The notes below the pieces were generated by a model. It was not told the DNA's origin. It made no database searches and saw only the letters and a program-made list of their open reading frames with translations. The translations under genes were made by a program, and so were the position numbers. A stretch of 64,000 nucleotides of DNA from Mycobacterium simulans (GTDB taxonomy: Bacteria > Actinomycetota > Actinomycetes > Mycobacteriales > Mycobacteriaceae). Of this stretch, positions 19,145 through 27,658 are shown in pieces. Position 1 is the first letter of the stretch, and each line of letters opens with the position of its first letter. The stretch is from NCBI RefSeq assembly GCF_900232995.1, contig NZ_OCVX01000005.1, forward strand, positions 176,413 through 240,412. The letters run 5' to 3'.

Positions 19145-19414
19145 TCAGCGACGCAGACCCAGCCGCTCAATGAGCGAGCGGTAGCGCTCCACGTCCACCT
19201 GCGTGAGGTATTTGACCAACCGCTTGCGACGCCCAACCAGCAGCAGCAACCCGCGCCGTGAGTGGTGGTCGTGCTTGTGCACCTTGAGGTGCTCGGTCAG
19301 GTCGGCGATCCGCTTGGTCAGCAGCGCAATCTGCGCCTCCGGGGATCCGGTGTCGGTCTTATGCAGGCCGTAGGAGTTCAGAATCTCCTTTTTCTGCTCG
19401 GCAGTCAGCGCCAC
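19145..19414 (-). CDS. rpsO: 30S ribosomal protein S15
   Basis: The 89-residue protein has the full S15 pattern: KKEILNSYGLHKTDTGSPEAQIALLTKRIADLTEHLK, followed by HDHHSRRGLLLLVGRRKRLVKYL. S15 binds 16S rRNA in the platform and helps nucleate assembly. It lies upstream of lppU and gpsI. The 135 bp before its start (19415-19549) probably contain its promoter and leader; I could not establish an autoregulatory pseudoknot by eye. Confidence 0.98.
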   Translation of the reverse strand: MALTAEQKKEILNSYGLHKTDTGSPEAQIALLTKRIADLTEHLKVHKHDHHSRRGLLLLVGRRKRLVKYLTQVDVERYRSLIERLGLRR

Positions 19415-19549
19415 GAAATATCTCCATCAATCGGTCCGCGATCAGGATTACAGCTCATGTTTAGGGGCACGGCCACCGCGAACCGCAGCACGCGCCGATG
19501 TCTGTCTTTGTCCGGGGCAGTTTAGCAGCGCGTCGCTTCGTCAGACACA

Positions 19550-20518
19550 TCACGCCAGCAGGGCACGGGTCCGGTCGATGTCGGTGCCAATTGCGGCGAC
19601 GAGATCGCGGACCGAGTCGAACCTCTTCTGCCCGCGGATACGCGCCACGAAATCCAAGGCCACATGCTGGCCGTATAGGTCCGCGTTGCTGTCCAGCACG
19701 AACGCCTCGACCGTGCGGGTGCGCCCGGAGAAGGTCGGATTGGTGCCGATGGACACCGCGGCCTGGTAGCGCTCACCCGGAACGATAGTGCCGGGCACCG
19801 GTGCGTGTCCCAGCACGGTGAACCAGGCCGCGTACACGCCGTCGGCGGGAATCGCCGAGTACATCGGCGGTGCCACATTCGCGGTGGGATAACCCAGCTC
19901 CGCTCCTCGTCCATAACCGCGGATCACGACGCCTTCGACGCGGTGCGGGCGGCCCAGTGCTTCGGTGGCGGCCATCACATCGCCCGCGTCCACGCACGAC
20001 CGGATGTAGGTGGACGAGAACGTCACGGTCTCGTTGCTGTGGTGCTCGGACACCAACGACATCCCCTCGACCGCGAACCCGAACCGTTCACCGGCTTGGC
20101 GCAGGGTGTCGACGTTGCCCGCCGCCTTCTTTCCGAAGGTGAAGTTCGCACCCACCACAACCTCCACCACGTGCAGGTGCTCCACCAGCAGCTCGTGGAT
20201 GTAGCGCTCTGGTGTGAGCTTCATGAAATCGGTGGTGAACGGCATCACCAGAAACACGTCGATGCCCAGCTCTTCGACCAGCTCGGCACGGCGAGTGAGC
20301 GTGGTCAACTGCGCCGGATGACTGCCGGGATAGACCACTTCCATCGGGTGCGGGTCGAACGTCATCAGCACAGACGGCACGTCTCGCGCGCGGCTAGCCT
20401 TGACCGCGTGGGCAATCAATTCGGCATGTCCGCGGTGCACGCCATCGAACACCCCGACTGTGAGCACGCATCTGCCCCAGTCTGTGGGGATCTCGTCCTG
20501 GCCACGCCACCGCTGCAC
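19550..20518 (-). CDS. ribF: Bifunctional riboflavin kinase / FAD synthetase
   Basis: RibF makes FMN from riboflavin and then FAD from FMN, both using ATP. The 322-residue protein has an N-terminal nucleotidyltransferase domain (GVFDGVHRGHAELI, then the ISSTYIR-like SSTYIRSCV) and a C-terminal flavokinase domain (GRGAELGYPTANV, then VEAFVLDSNADLYGQ). The length is normal. It reads toward rpsO and lies back to back with sirR. In H37Rv a large gene (Rv2787) separates ribF from sirR; here only 112 bp do. Confidence 0.95.
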   Translation of the reverse strand: MQRWRGQDEIPTDWGRCVLTVGVFDGVHRGHAELIAHAVKASRARDVPSVLMTFDPHPMEVVYPGSHPAQLTTLTRRAELVEELGIDVFLVMPFTTDFMKLTPERYIHELLVEHLHVVEVVVGANFTFGKKAAGNVDTLRQAGERFGFAVEGMSLVSEHHSNETVTFSSTYIRSCVDAGDVMAATEALGRPHRVEGVVIRGYGRGAELGYPTANVAPPMYSAIPADGVYAAWFTVLGHAPVPGTIVPGERYQAAVSIGTNPTFSGRTRTVEAFVLDSNADLYGQHVALDFVARIRGQKRFDSVRDLVAAIGTDIDRTRALLA

Positions 20519-20630
20519 GTCCGCAAGCCTACGGCGCGGTGCGGTCTGTCGGTAAGAAATCCGCTGGCTAACCCGCAGCGAAGCGCCAGATTAGGCCCAT
20601 TGGGTCCGGGGGTGAATAGACTTTCTGCTT

Positions 20631-21323
20631 GTGAGGGCTGACGAAGAGCGGGGCGGTCTCACCCCGGTTGCCCAGGACTACCTCAAAGTCATTTGGACCG
20701 CACAGGAATGGTCGCGGGAGAAGGTCAGCACCAAGATGCTGGCCGAGAAGATCGGGGTGTCCGCCAGTACCGCCTCGGAGTCGATCCGCAAACTCGCCGA
20801 GCAGGGCTTGGTTGACCATGAGAAGTATGGGGCGGTGACGTTGACCGACTCCGGACGGCAGGCGGCGTTGGCGATGGTGCGCCGGCATCGGCTGTTGGAG
20901 ACCTTCCTGGTCAACGAACTCGGTTACGGCTGGGACGAGGTGCACGACGAGGCCGAGGTGCTCGAGCACGCGGTCTCCGATCGCCTGGTTGCCCGCATCG
21001 ACGCCAAGCTGGGGTTCCCACGGCGCGACCCGCACGGCGACCCGATCCCGGCCTCCGACGGGAAGGTTCCGACTCCGCCGGCGCGTCAGCTGTGGGCCTG
21101 CACCGACGGCGACGTCGGTACGGTGGCCCGCATCTCGGATGCCGACCCGGAAATGCTGCGGTATTTCGACACCGTCGGGATCAATCTGGACTCGCGCCTC
21201 CGGGTCCTGGCGCGCCGCGAGTTCGCCGGCATGATCTCGGTTGCGATCGAATCCGACGATGGTGCCGCGGACACTGTCGACTTGGGCAGCCCAGCCGCCC
21301 GGGCGATTTGGGTAGTGGCCTAA
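20631..21323 (+). CDS. sirR: DtxR-family metal-dependent repressor (SirR/MntR-like)
   Basis: The 230-residue protein starts from GTG. It has a winged helix (KMLAEKIGVSASTASESIRKLAEQGLV), a metal-binding and dimerisation domain with the His/Glu cluster (VHDEAEVLEHAVSDRL, GFPRRDPHGDPIP) and a C-terminal FeoA/SH3-like domain. Family members repress metal uptake genes when Mn(II) or Fe(II) is bound. In the 112-bp upstream region an imperfect CGCTG ... CAGCG inverted repeat near 20561-20581 could be an operator, but this is weak. Confidence 0.9.
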   Translation: MRADEERGGLTPVAQDYLKVIWTAQEWSREKVSTKMLAEKIGVSASTASESIRKLAEQGLVDHEKYGAVTLTDSGRQAALAMVRRHRLLETFLVNELGYGWDEVHDEAEVLEHAVSDRLVARIDAKLGFPRRDPHGDPIPASDGKVPTPPARQLWACTDGDVGTVARISDADPEMLRYFDTVGINLDSRLRVLARREFAGMISVAIESDDGAADTVDLGSPAARAIWVVA

Positions 21324-21343
21324 CTCTTTAATCCGCGTTAATC

Positions 21344-21403
21344 CGCGAGCGTAACGTGGCTGCGATTTTCGGCGCGGATTTTCGCAGCCCGGTTACGCTC
21401 GCG
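21344..21403. terminator. Large bipartite hairpin between convergent sirR and fadE21
   Basis: The outer arms CGCGAGCGTAAC (21344-21355) and GTTACGCTCGCG (21392-21403) are perfectly complementary. The inner arms GGCTGCGA (21358-21365) and TCGCAGCC (21382-21389) also pair perfectly. The stem is thus about 20 bp with a small bulge and a 16-nt loop. The right arm includes the fadE21 stop codon. It is placed to act as a bidirectional terminator for both genes. No U-tract is seen, as is common in mycobacteria. Confidence 0.75.
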
Positions 21404-22667
21404 AAGCAGAGTCGCTCAGTAAGCCCTTGGCGATGTGGGTGACCTGTACCTCGTTGCTGCCGGCGTAGATCATCAGCGACTTTGCGTCGCGGGCGAGCTG
21501 CTCGACCCGGTACTCGGCCATATAGCCGTTGCCGCCGAACAACTGAACGGCCTCCATCGCGACGTCGGTGGCGGCCTCCGACGAGTAGAGCTTGATCGCC
21601 GAAGCCTCGGCCAACGTCGTTTCCTTCCCGGCCTTGAGCCGCTCGATGGTCTGAAACACCATGTTCTGGACGTTGATCCGAGCGACTTCCATCTTGGCCA
21701 GCTTGAGCTGGATCAGTTGGAACTGTCCGATGTTCTTGCCCCACAACGTTCGCGTCTTTGCGTAATCCACACATAGCCGGTGGCATTCGTTGATGATGCC
21801 CAGCGCCATCAAGGCCACCCCGAGGCGCTCGACGGCGAAATTGGCGCGGGCGCTGTCGCGGCCGTCCCCCTCGGAGTGCTGTTCGTTCTCGCCGAGCAGG
21901 CGGTCCGGAGTCAGCCGCACGTTCTCGAAGAACAATTCGCCGGTCGGCGAGGACATCATGCCCATCTTCTTGAACGGCTTGCCCTGTGTCAGACCCGGCA
22001 TGCCCGCGTCGAGCACGAAGACGAGCACCGGCCGGTTGCGGCGGTCCACAGTCGGGTCTCCGTTGTCGAACTTGGCGTAGACCACCAGAAGGTCGGCGTA
22101 GGGCCCGTTGGTGATGAAGGTCTTCTGACCGTTGAGGATGTAGGCCCCATCCCCGTCGCCGGAGCGCCGGACGGTGGTTTTCATGCCGCCGAACGCATCC
22201 GAGCCGGAGTCGGGCTCGGTGATCGCCCACGCCGCAATCTTTTCCAGCGTCATCAGCTCGGGCAGCCAGCGCTCCTTCTGGGCCAGGGTGCCGCGGCTCA
22301 TGATGGTCGCCCCGCCCAGCCCGAGGCTGACGGCGACCGTGCTCAGCAACCCGATGCTGACTCCGGCGAGTTCAGACACCAGCACCGCGGCCATCGAGGC
22401 CTGGGCGCCCATGCCGAAACCGCTTGCACTTGCTGGCTTTTCGCCCGCCGTCTGCCCGGCCTGCTTGGCACGCTCCCGGTCCAGCATTGTCTTGACCTGT
22501 TCGGCAATCAGCACGTCGAGACCGAACTGGCTGAACAGCTTGCGCATGATCGGATACGGCGACAGCGCACCGGTTTCCAATTCGTCGAGATGCGGCCGGA
22601 CCTCTTTGTCGATGAACTGGCGCACGGTGTCGCGCACCATCAGGTCGGTATCGGACCACTCGATCAT
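21393..22667 (-). CDS. fadE21: Acyl-CoA dehydrogenase FadE21
   Basis: The 424-residue flavoenzyme carries the FAD motif AWAITEPDSGSDA (about 140) and the KTFITNGPYADLLVV strand. Its C-terminal region VQLFGGNGYMAEYRVEQLARDAKSLMIYAGSNEVQ is typical of the family. It introduces the 2,3-double bond in acyl-CoA beta-oxidation; chain-length preference unknown. The ltp1 stop and the fadE21 start share a base (TAATG), so the two are translationally coupled and probably act on the same substrate class. An Ala/Lys-rich insertion near residues 62-80 makes it slightly longer than usual. Confidence 0.92.
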   Translation of the reverse strand: MIEWSDTDLMVRDTVRQFIDKEVRPHLDELETGALSPYPIMRKLFSQFGLDVLIAEQVKTMLDRERAKQAGQTAGEKPASASGFGMGAQASMAAVLVSELAGVSIGLLSTVAVSLGLGGATIMSRGTLAQKERWLPELMTLEKIAAWAITEPDSGSDAFGGMKTTVRRSGDGDGAYILNGQKTFITNGPYADLLVVYAKFDNGDPTVDRRNRPVLVFVLDAGMPGLTQGKPFKKMGMMSSPTGELFFENVRLTPDRLLGENEQHSEGDGRDSARANFAVERLGVALMALGIINECHRLCVDYAKTRTLWGKNIGQFQLIQLKLAKMEVARINVQNMVFQTIERLKAGKETTLAEASAIKLYSSEAATDVAMEAVQLFGGNGYMAEYRVEQLARDAKSLMIYAGSNEVQVTHIAKGLLSDSASRA

Positions 22668-23872
22668 TAGCGTTCGGCGCGCCGGTAGGCGGTGACGACG
22701 GCGGCGCCGCCGAGTCCGATGTTGTGTTGCAGTGCCGCGGTGACGTTGTCGACCTGGCGCTTGTCAGCGGTCCCGCGCAGCTGCCAGGTCAGTTCGGAGC
22801 ACTGCGCCAAACCGGTGGCGCCCAACGGGTGTCCCTTGGAGATCAGGCCACCGGACGGGTTCACGACCCAGCGTCCGCCGTAGGTGGTCTGGTTGTCGTC
22901 GATCAGCTTGGGCGCCTCGCCCTCACCGCACAGGCCCAGCGCCTCATAAAGCAGTAGCTCGTTGGCGGAGAAGCAATCATGCAGCTCGATTACTTGGAAG
23001 TCCTCGGGGCCGAGCCCGGACTGTTCGTAAACTTGTTGGGCAGCTTGCACATTCATGTCGTATCCGATGATGTTGCGGGCACTGCCATCGAAGGTGGAGG
23101 CGAAGTCGGTGGTCATCGCCTGCCCGACGATCTCAACTGCCTGCCCGGAAAGGCTGTGCTTGGCCACGTAGTCCTCACTGGCGAGCACCACCGCGGCCGA
23201 GCCGTCGGAGGTGGGCGAGCACTGCAATTTGGTGAGCGGATCAGAGATCATCTTCGCGGCCAGGATGTCGTCGAGGGTGTACTCGTCCTGGAACTGCGCG
23301 TACGGGTTGTTGACCGAGTGCTTGTGGTTCTTGTAGCCGATTTTCGCAAAATGTTCCGCGGTGGTGCCGTATTTCTTCATGTGCTCGCGGCCCGCCGCCC
23401 CGAACATCCACGGCGCCACCGGAAAGCCGAACTCGTCGATCTCGGCTAACGCCTTCACGTGCCTGCCCAGCGGCGACTCCCGGTCGTCGGCGCCACCGCT
23501 CAGAGCGCCAGGCTGCATCTTCTCGAAGCCCAGCGCCAGCACACAGTCGGCCAGTCCCCCGCGAATGGCCTGCGCACCCAGATACAGCGCCGTCGACCCC
23601 GTCGAACAGTTGTTGTTGACGTTGACGATCGGGATGCCCGTCATACCGAGTTCGTAGAGGGCTCGCTGCCCGCACGTGGAATCGCCCGCGACGTAGCCGA
23701 CGTAACCCTGCTCGATCGCGGTGTAATCGACCCCGGCATCCTCGAGGGCTTTGGTGCCGGACTCCTTGGCCATCTGCGGGTAGTCCCAGCCTTCGCGGCG
23801 GCCCGGCTTCTCGAACTTCGTCATCCCAACGCCGATGACATAAACCTTGTTAGGCATCTTGCTAGGCATCAT
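22667..23872 (-). CDS. ltp1: Lipid-transfer protein / SCP-x-type thiolase Ltp1
   Basis: The 401-residue protein has the non-decarboxylating thiolase fold of the SCP-x family. Visible elements are the N-terminal NKVYVIGVGMTKFEKPG, the catalytic Cys in NVNNNCSTGSTALYLG (about 95), IELHDCFSANEL and the GGLISKGHPLGATGLAQ His motif. It would cleave 3-ketoacyl-CoA, in mycobacteria often sterol side-chain intermediates. The start at 23872 gives the length of the H37Rv protein; the longer frame is rejected. It is coupled to fadE21. Confidence 0.92.
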   Translation of the reverse strand: MMPSKMPNKVYVIGVGMTKFEKPGRREGWDYPQMAKESGTKALEDAGVDYTAIEQGYVGYVAGDSTCGQRALYELGMTGIPIVNVNNNCSTGSTALYLGAQAIRGGLADCVLALGFEKMQPGALSGGADDRESPLGRHVKALAEIDEFGFPVAPWMFGAAGREHMKKYGTTAEHFAKIGYKNHKHSVNNPYAQFQDEYTLDDILAAKMISDPLTKLQCSPTSDGSAAVVLASEDYVAKHSLSGQAVEIVGQAMTTDFASTFDGSARNIIGYDMNVQAAQQVYEQSGLGPEDFQVIELHDCFSANELLLYEALGLCGEGEAPKLIDDNQTTYGGRWVVNPSGGLISKGHPLGATGLAQCSELTWQLRGTADKRQVDNVTAALQHNIGLGGAAVVTAYRRAER

Positions 23873-23950
23873 TGCCCCTTCCGAACGACCCAGACTCCCA
23901 GTCTGCAACTTGCCCGTGCCGGGCCATACGCCGGGACCCCGTGCGTCGCG

Positions 23951-24011
23951 GCCGAGCCTGTAATTTTGCAGGCCGCTACCCGCACTTTGTCTGCAGATTT
24001 ACCGGCTCGGC
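23951..24011. repeat. Dispersed palindromic element, copy 1
   Basis: An imperfect 61-bp inverted repeat starts GCCGAGCC and ends GGCTCGGC, with secondary arms TGTAATTTTGCAGG and CTGCAGATTTACC and a core CCCGCACTTTG. Its reverse complement closely matches the element at 50963-51017, including the core AAAGTGCGGGT. It lies in the 150-bp gap between ltp1 and truB, where H37Rv carries IS1602. It may be a transcription terminator or a small palindromic mobile repeat. Confidence 0.65.
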
Positions 24012-24022
24012 GAAACCAGCCC

Positions 24023-24910
24023 TCACAGCGTCGCGGGCCGGATCACCACTACCGATTTCGTCCGCGAGCCCTCGTCTCGCAACAGCGCGATTACCCGGCC
24101 GTCGGCGTCGCTAGCCGCATAGACGCCGTCGATACCGGCCGGGGACAGGGACCGCCCGTTCCCGGCAGCCTCGGCTTCCTGGGTGGTGAGGTCGCGCCTC
24201 GGAAACATCAGTAGGCAGGTTTCGTCGAGGCTCAGGCTGAGCCGGGGCCGCTCCGCCAAAGCCTCCAGAGTCAGCGCCTGCTCCAGACCGAAGCGGCCGA
24301 CGCGGGTGCGCCGCAGCGACGTCAAATGACCGCCCACCGCAAGCGCGTCGCCGAGATCGCGCGCCAGGGCGCGGATGTAGGTTCCCGACGAGCAGTCGAC
24401 TTCGACATCAAGATCTATGACGCCCGACCCCCGCCGCGCGGCCAACACGTCGAACCGGTCGATACGCACCGGCCGGGGTTCGAGCGCGACGGTCTGACCT
24501 TGACGCGCCAGCTGATAGGCGCGCCGGCCGCCGACCTTGATCGCACTGACCGCCGACGGCACCTGTCTGATTTCGCCACGCAGCCCGCCGATCGCGGCAG
24601 CGATCGCCTCATCCGTGACGTGCTCGGCCGAGACAGATTGCAGCAGTTCGCCTTCGGCGTCCTCGGTTGAGGTCGATTGGCCCAGTCGGATGGTGGCTGC
24701 ATACGACTTGGAGGCCGCCGTCAGTAGGCCGAGGATCTTCGTGGCACGGTCGACGCCGATCACGAGCACACCCGTGGCCATCGGGTCCAGCGTTCCGGCG
24801 TGGCCTACCCGACGCGTCGAAAAGATTCTGCGACACCGCCCCACGACGTCGTGACTGGTCATTCCGGAAGGCTTGTCGACAACCAGGATGCCGGGGCCAG
24901 TCAAGCTCAT
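24023..24910 (-). CDS. truB: tRNA pseudouridine(55) synthase
   Basis: TruB isomerises U55 in the T loop of tRNAs. The 295-residue protein starts MSLTGPGILVVDKPSGMTSHDVV. It has the catalytic Asp in RRVGHAGTLDPMATG (about 45), the KSYAATIRLG and CSSGTYIRALARDLG motifs, and a C-terminal PUA-like extension. The large frame open to 25345 is a shadow of pptT; the chosen ATG overlaps the pptT stop as ATGA, which indicates translational coupling. Confidence 0.96.
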   Translation of the reverse strand: MSLTGPGILVVDKPSGMTSHDVVGRCRRIFSTRRVGHAGTLDPMATGVLVIGVDRATKILGLLTAASKSYAATIRLGQSTSTEDAEGELLQSVSAEHVTDEAIAAAIGGLRGEIRQVPSAVSAIKVGGRRAYQLARQGQTVALEPRPVRIDRFDVLAARRGSGVIDLDVEVDCSSGTYIRALARDLGDALAVGGHLTSLRRTRVGRFGLEQALTLEALAERPRLSLSLDETCLLMFPRRDLTTQEAEAAGNGRSLSPAGIDGVYAASDADGRVIALLRDEGSRTKSVVVIRPATL

Positions 24911-25587
24911 AGCACGATCGCGGTTAGCACCAGTCCGCGCTCGACCGACCATCGCCCGACCAACGCACGCAGCGGCGGACCCGACACCGCGGACGGGTCG
25001 ATCAGGATCCGGGACACAAAACGGCCCGTCGTCGAGCTGTCCGCTTCGAACGTTATGTGCGCGTCTTCGAACCCCAGCCACCTGTTGGTCAGTGGGAACC
25101 ACGCCTTGTACGTTGCCTCTTTGGCGCAGAACAAGATTCGGCCCCAATGCAGCCCCGCCGGCATCTTGCAAGGCATTTCGCTGCGCTCCACCGGCAGGCT
25201 GATCGCGTCGAGCACGCCGTCCGGCAACACATCGTGCGGTTCGGCGTCGATCCCGACGGAACGCACCGCGGCTTTGCGCCCGACCACCGCGCCGCGGTAC
25301 CCGGTGCAGTGCGTGAGACTGCCCACCACACCGTCGGGCCAGCACGGTTCTCCCTTGTCGCCCTTAAGGATCGGCACCGGCGGCAGTCCCAACTGTCCCA
25401 GCGCGACTCGGGCGCAGTGCCGTGCGGTGATGAATTCGTTGCGCCGCTTGGCGACCGACTTGGCGATCAACGGCTCCTCTTCCGGCAGCGGCGCCAAACC
25501 TGGCGGATCGGAATACAACTCGGCGTACGCCAGATTGTCGACCACCGTGCCGGGCAACACCGACGGCACCAGCATGCCCGCTGTCAT
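24907..25587 (-). CDS. pptT: 4'-phosphopantetheinyl transferase PptT
   Basis: PptT moves phosphopantetheine from CoA to acyl-carrier domains of type I FAS-linked, mycolate, lipid and siderophore (mycobactin) synthases, and is essential in M. tuberculosis. The 226-residue protein starts MTAGMLVP. It has the Sfp-type motifs SVGIDAEPHDVL (Mg-binding Asp and Glu) and ILFCAKEATYKAWFPLT (W/F-x-x-KEAxxK). The upstream extension is antisense noise over the phosphoesterase. It overlaps that gene's stop and truB's start, forming a compact operon. Confidence 0.95.
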   Translation of the reverse strand: MTAGMLVPSVLPGTVVDNLAYAELYSDPPGLAPLPEEEPLIAKSVAKRRNEFITARHCARVALGQLGLPPVPILKGDKGEPCWPDGVVGSLTHCTGYRGAVVGRKAAVRSVGIDAEPHDVLPDGVLDAISLPVERSEMPCKMPAGLHWGRILFCAKEATYKAWFPLTNRWLGFEDAHITFEADSSTTGRFVSRILIDPSAVSGPPLRALVGRWSVERGLVLTAIVL

Positions 25588-26561
25588 CGTGACTGCCGCT
25601 GCCGCAAGCGTGCCTGAAAATTGGCATGCTGCGCCCGCATCTCGGGCGTGATCACGAAATGACCGCCGAAGTCGTTGAGGTAACCGGGCGCATACTGGGG
25701 ATCCGGCAGCACCTGGCGCAACCAGGTATACGGCTTGCGGCGCCGCCACTCCCGGGGGTACCCCACCGACACCTCTTCGAAGCGCACGCCGTCATACCAG
25801 GTGGTCCGCGGAATGTGCAGGTGGCCGTACACCGAGCAGACGGCGTTGTAGCGGGTGTGCCAGTCGGCGGTTTTGGTGGTGCCGCACCACAGCGAAAATT
25901 CCGGGTAGAACAAGGCCTCGCAGGGTTCTCGCACTAGCGGAAAGTGGTTCACCAGCACGGTGGGTTGCATCCAGTCGAGCTGTTCGAGACGGGCGCTGGT
26001 GGCCGCCACCCGCTCGCGACACCAGGCATCGCGGGTGGGGTACGGCTCGGGGGACAGCAAGTATTCGTCGGTGGCAATGACATTGCGTTCCTTGGCGATG
26101 GCAACACCCTCGGCTTTGGTGGTCGCCCCCTGCGGCAGGAAGGTGTAGTCGTACAGCAAGAACATCGGCACGATGGTGGCCGGGCCGCCCCGCTCGGTCC
26201 AGACCGGGAAGGGATGCTCGGGCGTGACAACGCCCATCTCGTCGCACATATTGACCAGGTACTCGTAGCGTGCGCGGCCGAAGATCTGCATCGGATCCCG
26301 GTTGGTAGTCCACAGCTCATGGTTACCGGGCACCCAGATCACCTTGGCAAACCGCCGTCGCAGCACATCCAGCGCCCATCGAATCTCATCGGTGCGTTCG
26401 GCGACATCCCCGGCGACGATCAGCCAGTCGTCCGGCGAAGACGGGTATAGCGACTCGGTGACGGGCTTGTTGCCGAGGTGACCGGTGTGCAGGTCCGAGA
26501 CTGCCCACAGCGTCGGCTGTCCCCCGCCGGTCGACTCCTGGTCCGATACGTGCCTGGCCAC
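25584..26561 (-). CDS. Calcineurin-like metallophosphoesterase (Rv2795c)
   Basis: The 325-residue protein has the metal-binding series of this superfamily: SDLHTGH (D-x-H), IVAGDVAER (GDxxE/D), WVPGNHELW (GNHE), a later VNHFPL histidine and YGHLHIPRT (GHxH). In M. tuberculosis Rv2795c is the PptH hydrolase that removes phosphopantetheine from acyl-carrier proteins, opposing PptT. The ATGA overlap with pptT fits that antagonism. GTG at 26561 is taken as start, close to the H37Rv form. Confidence 0.9.
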   Translation of the reverse strand: MARHVSDQESTGGGQPTLWAVSDLHTGHLGNKPVTESLYPSSPDDWLIVAGDVAERTDEIRWALDVLRRRFAKVIWVPGNHELWTTNRDPMQIFGRARYEYLVNMCDEMGVVTPEHPFPVWTERGGPATIVPMFLLYDYTFLPQGATTKAEGVAIAKERNVIATDEYLLSPEPYPTRDAWCRERVAATSARLEQLDWMQPTVLVNHFPLVREPCEALFYPEFSLWCGTTKTADWHTRYNAVCSVYGHLHIPRTTWYDGVRFEEVSVGYPREWRRRKPYTWLRQVLPDPQYAPGYLNDFGGHFVITPEMRAQHANFQARLRQRQSR

Positions 26562-26651
26562 GACTAACCACCCTAACGACCCGGCGAAGTAGAGACGAAA
26601 TTCTCCACTCTCACGCAATTTGTGGCGGCAGGTGCAGGGCGCGAGTAACCG

Positions 26652-27215
26652 CTATGGGGTCGGCGAGGGTTTCGGGGTGTCGGTTTGGCTGATCCGGCAA
26701 TCCGACTGTGCTGTGAGCGATGACGCTACCTGGGTCCCCAGCTTGAATTCGACACCGCCACTGCCAGAAATGTACACGTCATGATCGCCCGGCTTATCTT
26801 TCATTACACCAAAGTTGGTGGCGCCGAATTGTTTCGCGCCGTCTTTGACGATCTGGACGGCCCGCGGCCACTTGTCATCGGGAATCGGCCCACTGAACCC
26901 GACCATCAAGTACGCCATCTTGGCATTGGTCCATACATACTCACCGCCGCAGTGATTCCAGCTGTCCATGTCCATCGACCAGGTCAACCCGGGCACCAGG
27001 GCCGTGATGGCATTGGCCATCTGAGTGACTGCGGCCCGGTACTGGTCCCCGGCGGCCTCCAGCGAAGGTTTGGCCCGCAACGGGTTCTCCAGCGCGGCGA
27101 CTTTTTCCGGGCTCAACGGCCCCTCCTCTCCACTACCGGTCCCGTGACCGCTGGGACCGCAACCCGGCGCCATCACACACACCAGGGCCAGCAGCCACAC
27201 CCTCGACCACCGCAT
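26652..27215 (-). CDS. lppV: Probable lipoprotein LppV
   Basis: The 187-residue protein has a signal peptide MRWSRVWLLALVCVMAPGC with lipobox APGC. It belongs to the mycobacterial LppV/LpqG-like exported group: a TWSMDMDSWNHCGGEYVWTN segment and a GATNFGVMKDKPGDHDVYISG segment are its conserved core. Such lipoproteins often sit beside ESX-associated genes; the role is unknown. ATG at 27215 overlaps the stop of the short upstream gene (ATGA), which decides the start over the TTG one codon earlier. Confidence 0.87.
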   Translation of the reverse strand: MRWSRVWLLALVCVMAPGCGPSGHGTGSGEEGPLSPEKVAALENPLRAKPSLEAAGDQYRAAVTQMANAITALVPGLTWSMDMDSWNHCGGEYVWTNAKMAYLMVGFSGPIPDDKWPRAVQIVKDGAKQFGATNFGVMKDKPGDHDVYISGSGGVEFKLGTQVASSLTAQSDCRISQTDTPKPSPTP

Positions 27216-27433
27216 CAACGTCCACCTCCGGGTACTTGGCCGGGCGCGCCCGGCATGCCGCCGCCCAGAATCGGTGGAAGCAGCGGCGCGGCCACCTTGT
27301 TGTCCGGCAGGCCAGCGGCGATCGCCGCAAGGTTATAACCGGATATCCGCAGCTGCGGCTGGCCGGCGGCATCCAGGAACGACCGTGGATAGTCGCCATG
27401 GGCATACACTTGCTCCGTACTGATCTGAAACAC
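27215..27433 (-). CDS. Small protein translationally coupled to lppV
   Basis: A perfect Shine-Dalgarno AAGGAGG lies 5-6 nt before GTG 27433, giving a 72-residue product that starts with VFQISTEQVYAHGDYP. This is a stronger start than the ATG at 27469. The product ends in a Gly/Pro-rich tail (GGGMPGAPGQVPGGGR) and its stop overlaps the lppV start. In H37Rv the corresponding position holds Rv2797c and Rv2798c, which are larger. This gene may be the surviving end of that locus or an independent small gene; I cannot tell which. Bases 27434-27658 hold no other gene. Confidence 0.6.
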   Translation of the reverse strand: MFQISTEQVYAHGDYPRSFLDAAGQPQLRISGYNLAAIAAGLPDNKVAAPLLPPILGGGMPGAPGQVPGGGR

Positions 27434-27658
27434 CCGTTGCCTCCTTGGGTCCATCGAAGTGCGCTGCATTGTGCGTCAGCGGGGCAGCGCACCCGTGCTG
27501 TCCAGTTGGCATCGAAGCATTCAACAACAGCTGCCGGCTGACGCGTAACTCACCGCATCCAAGGTGGACCGGATTAGAACAGGTTCACGAACCCCTGTGA
27601 CTGCGCGGAACCGACTTGTACACTCCCGGCAAAGAGACCACCGAATGCAGGGGGTGTC

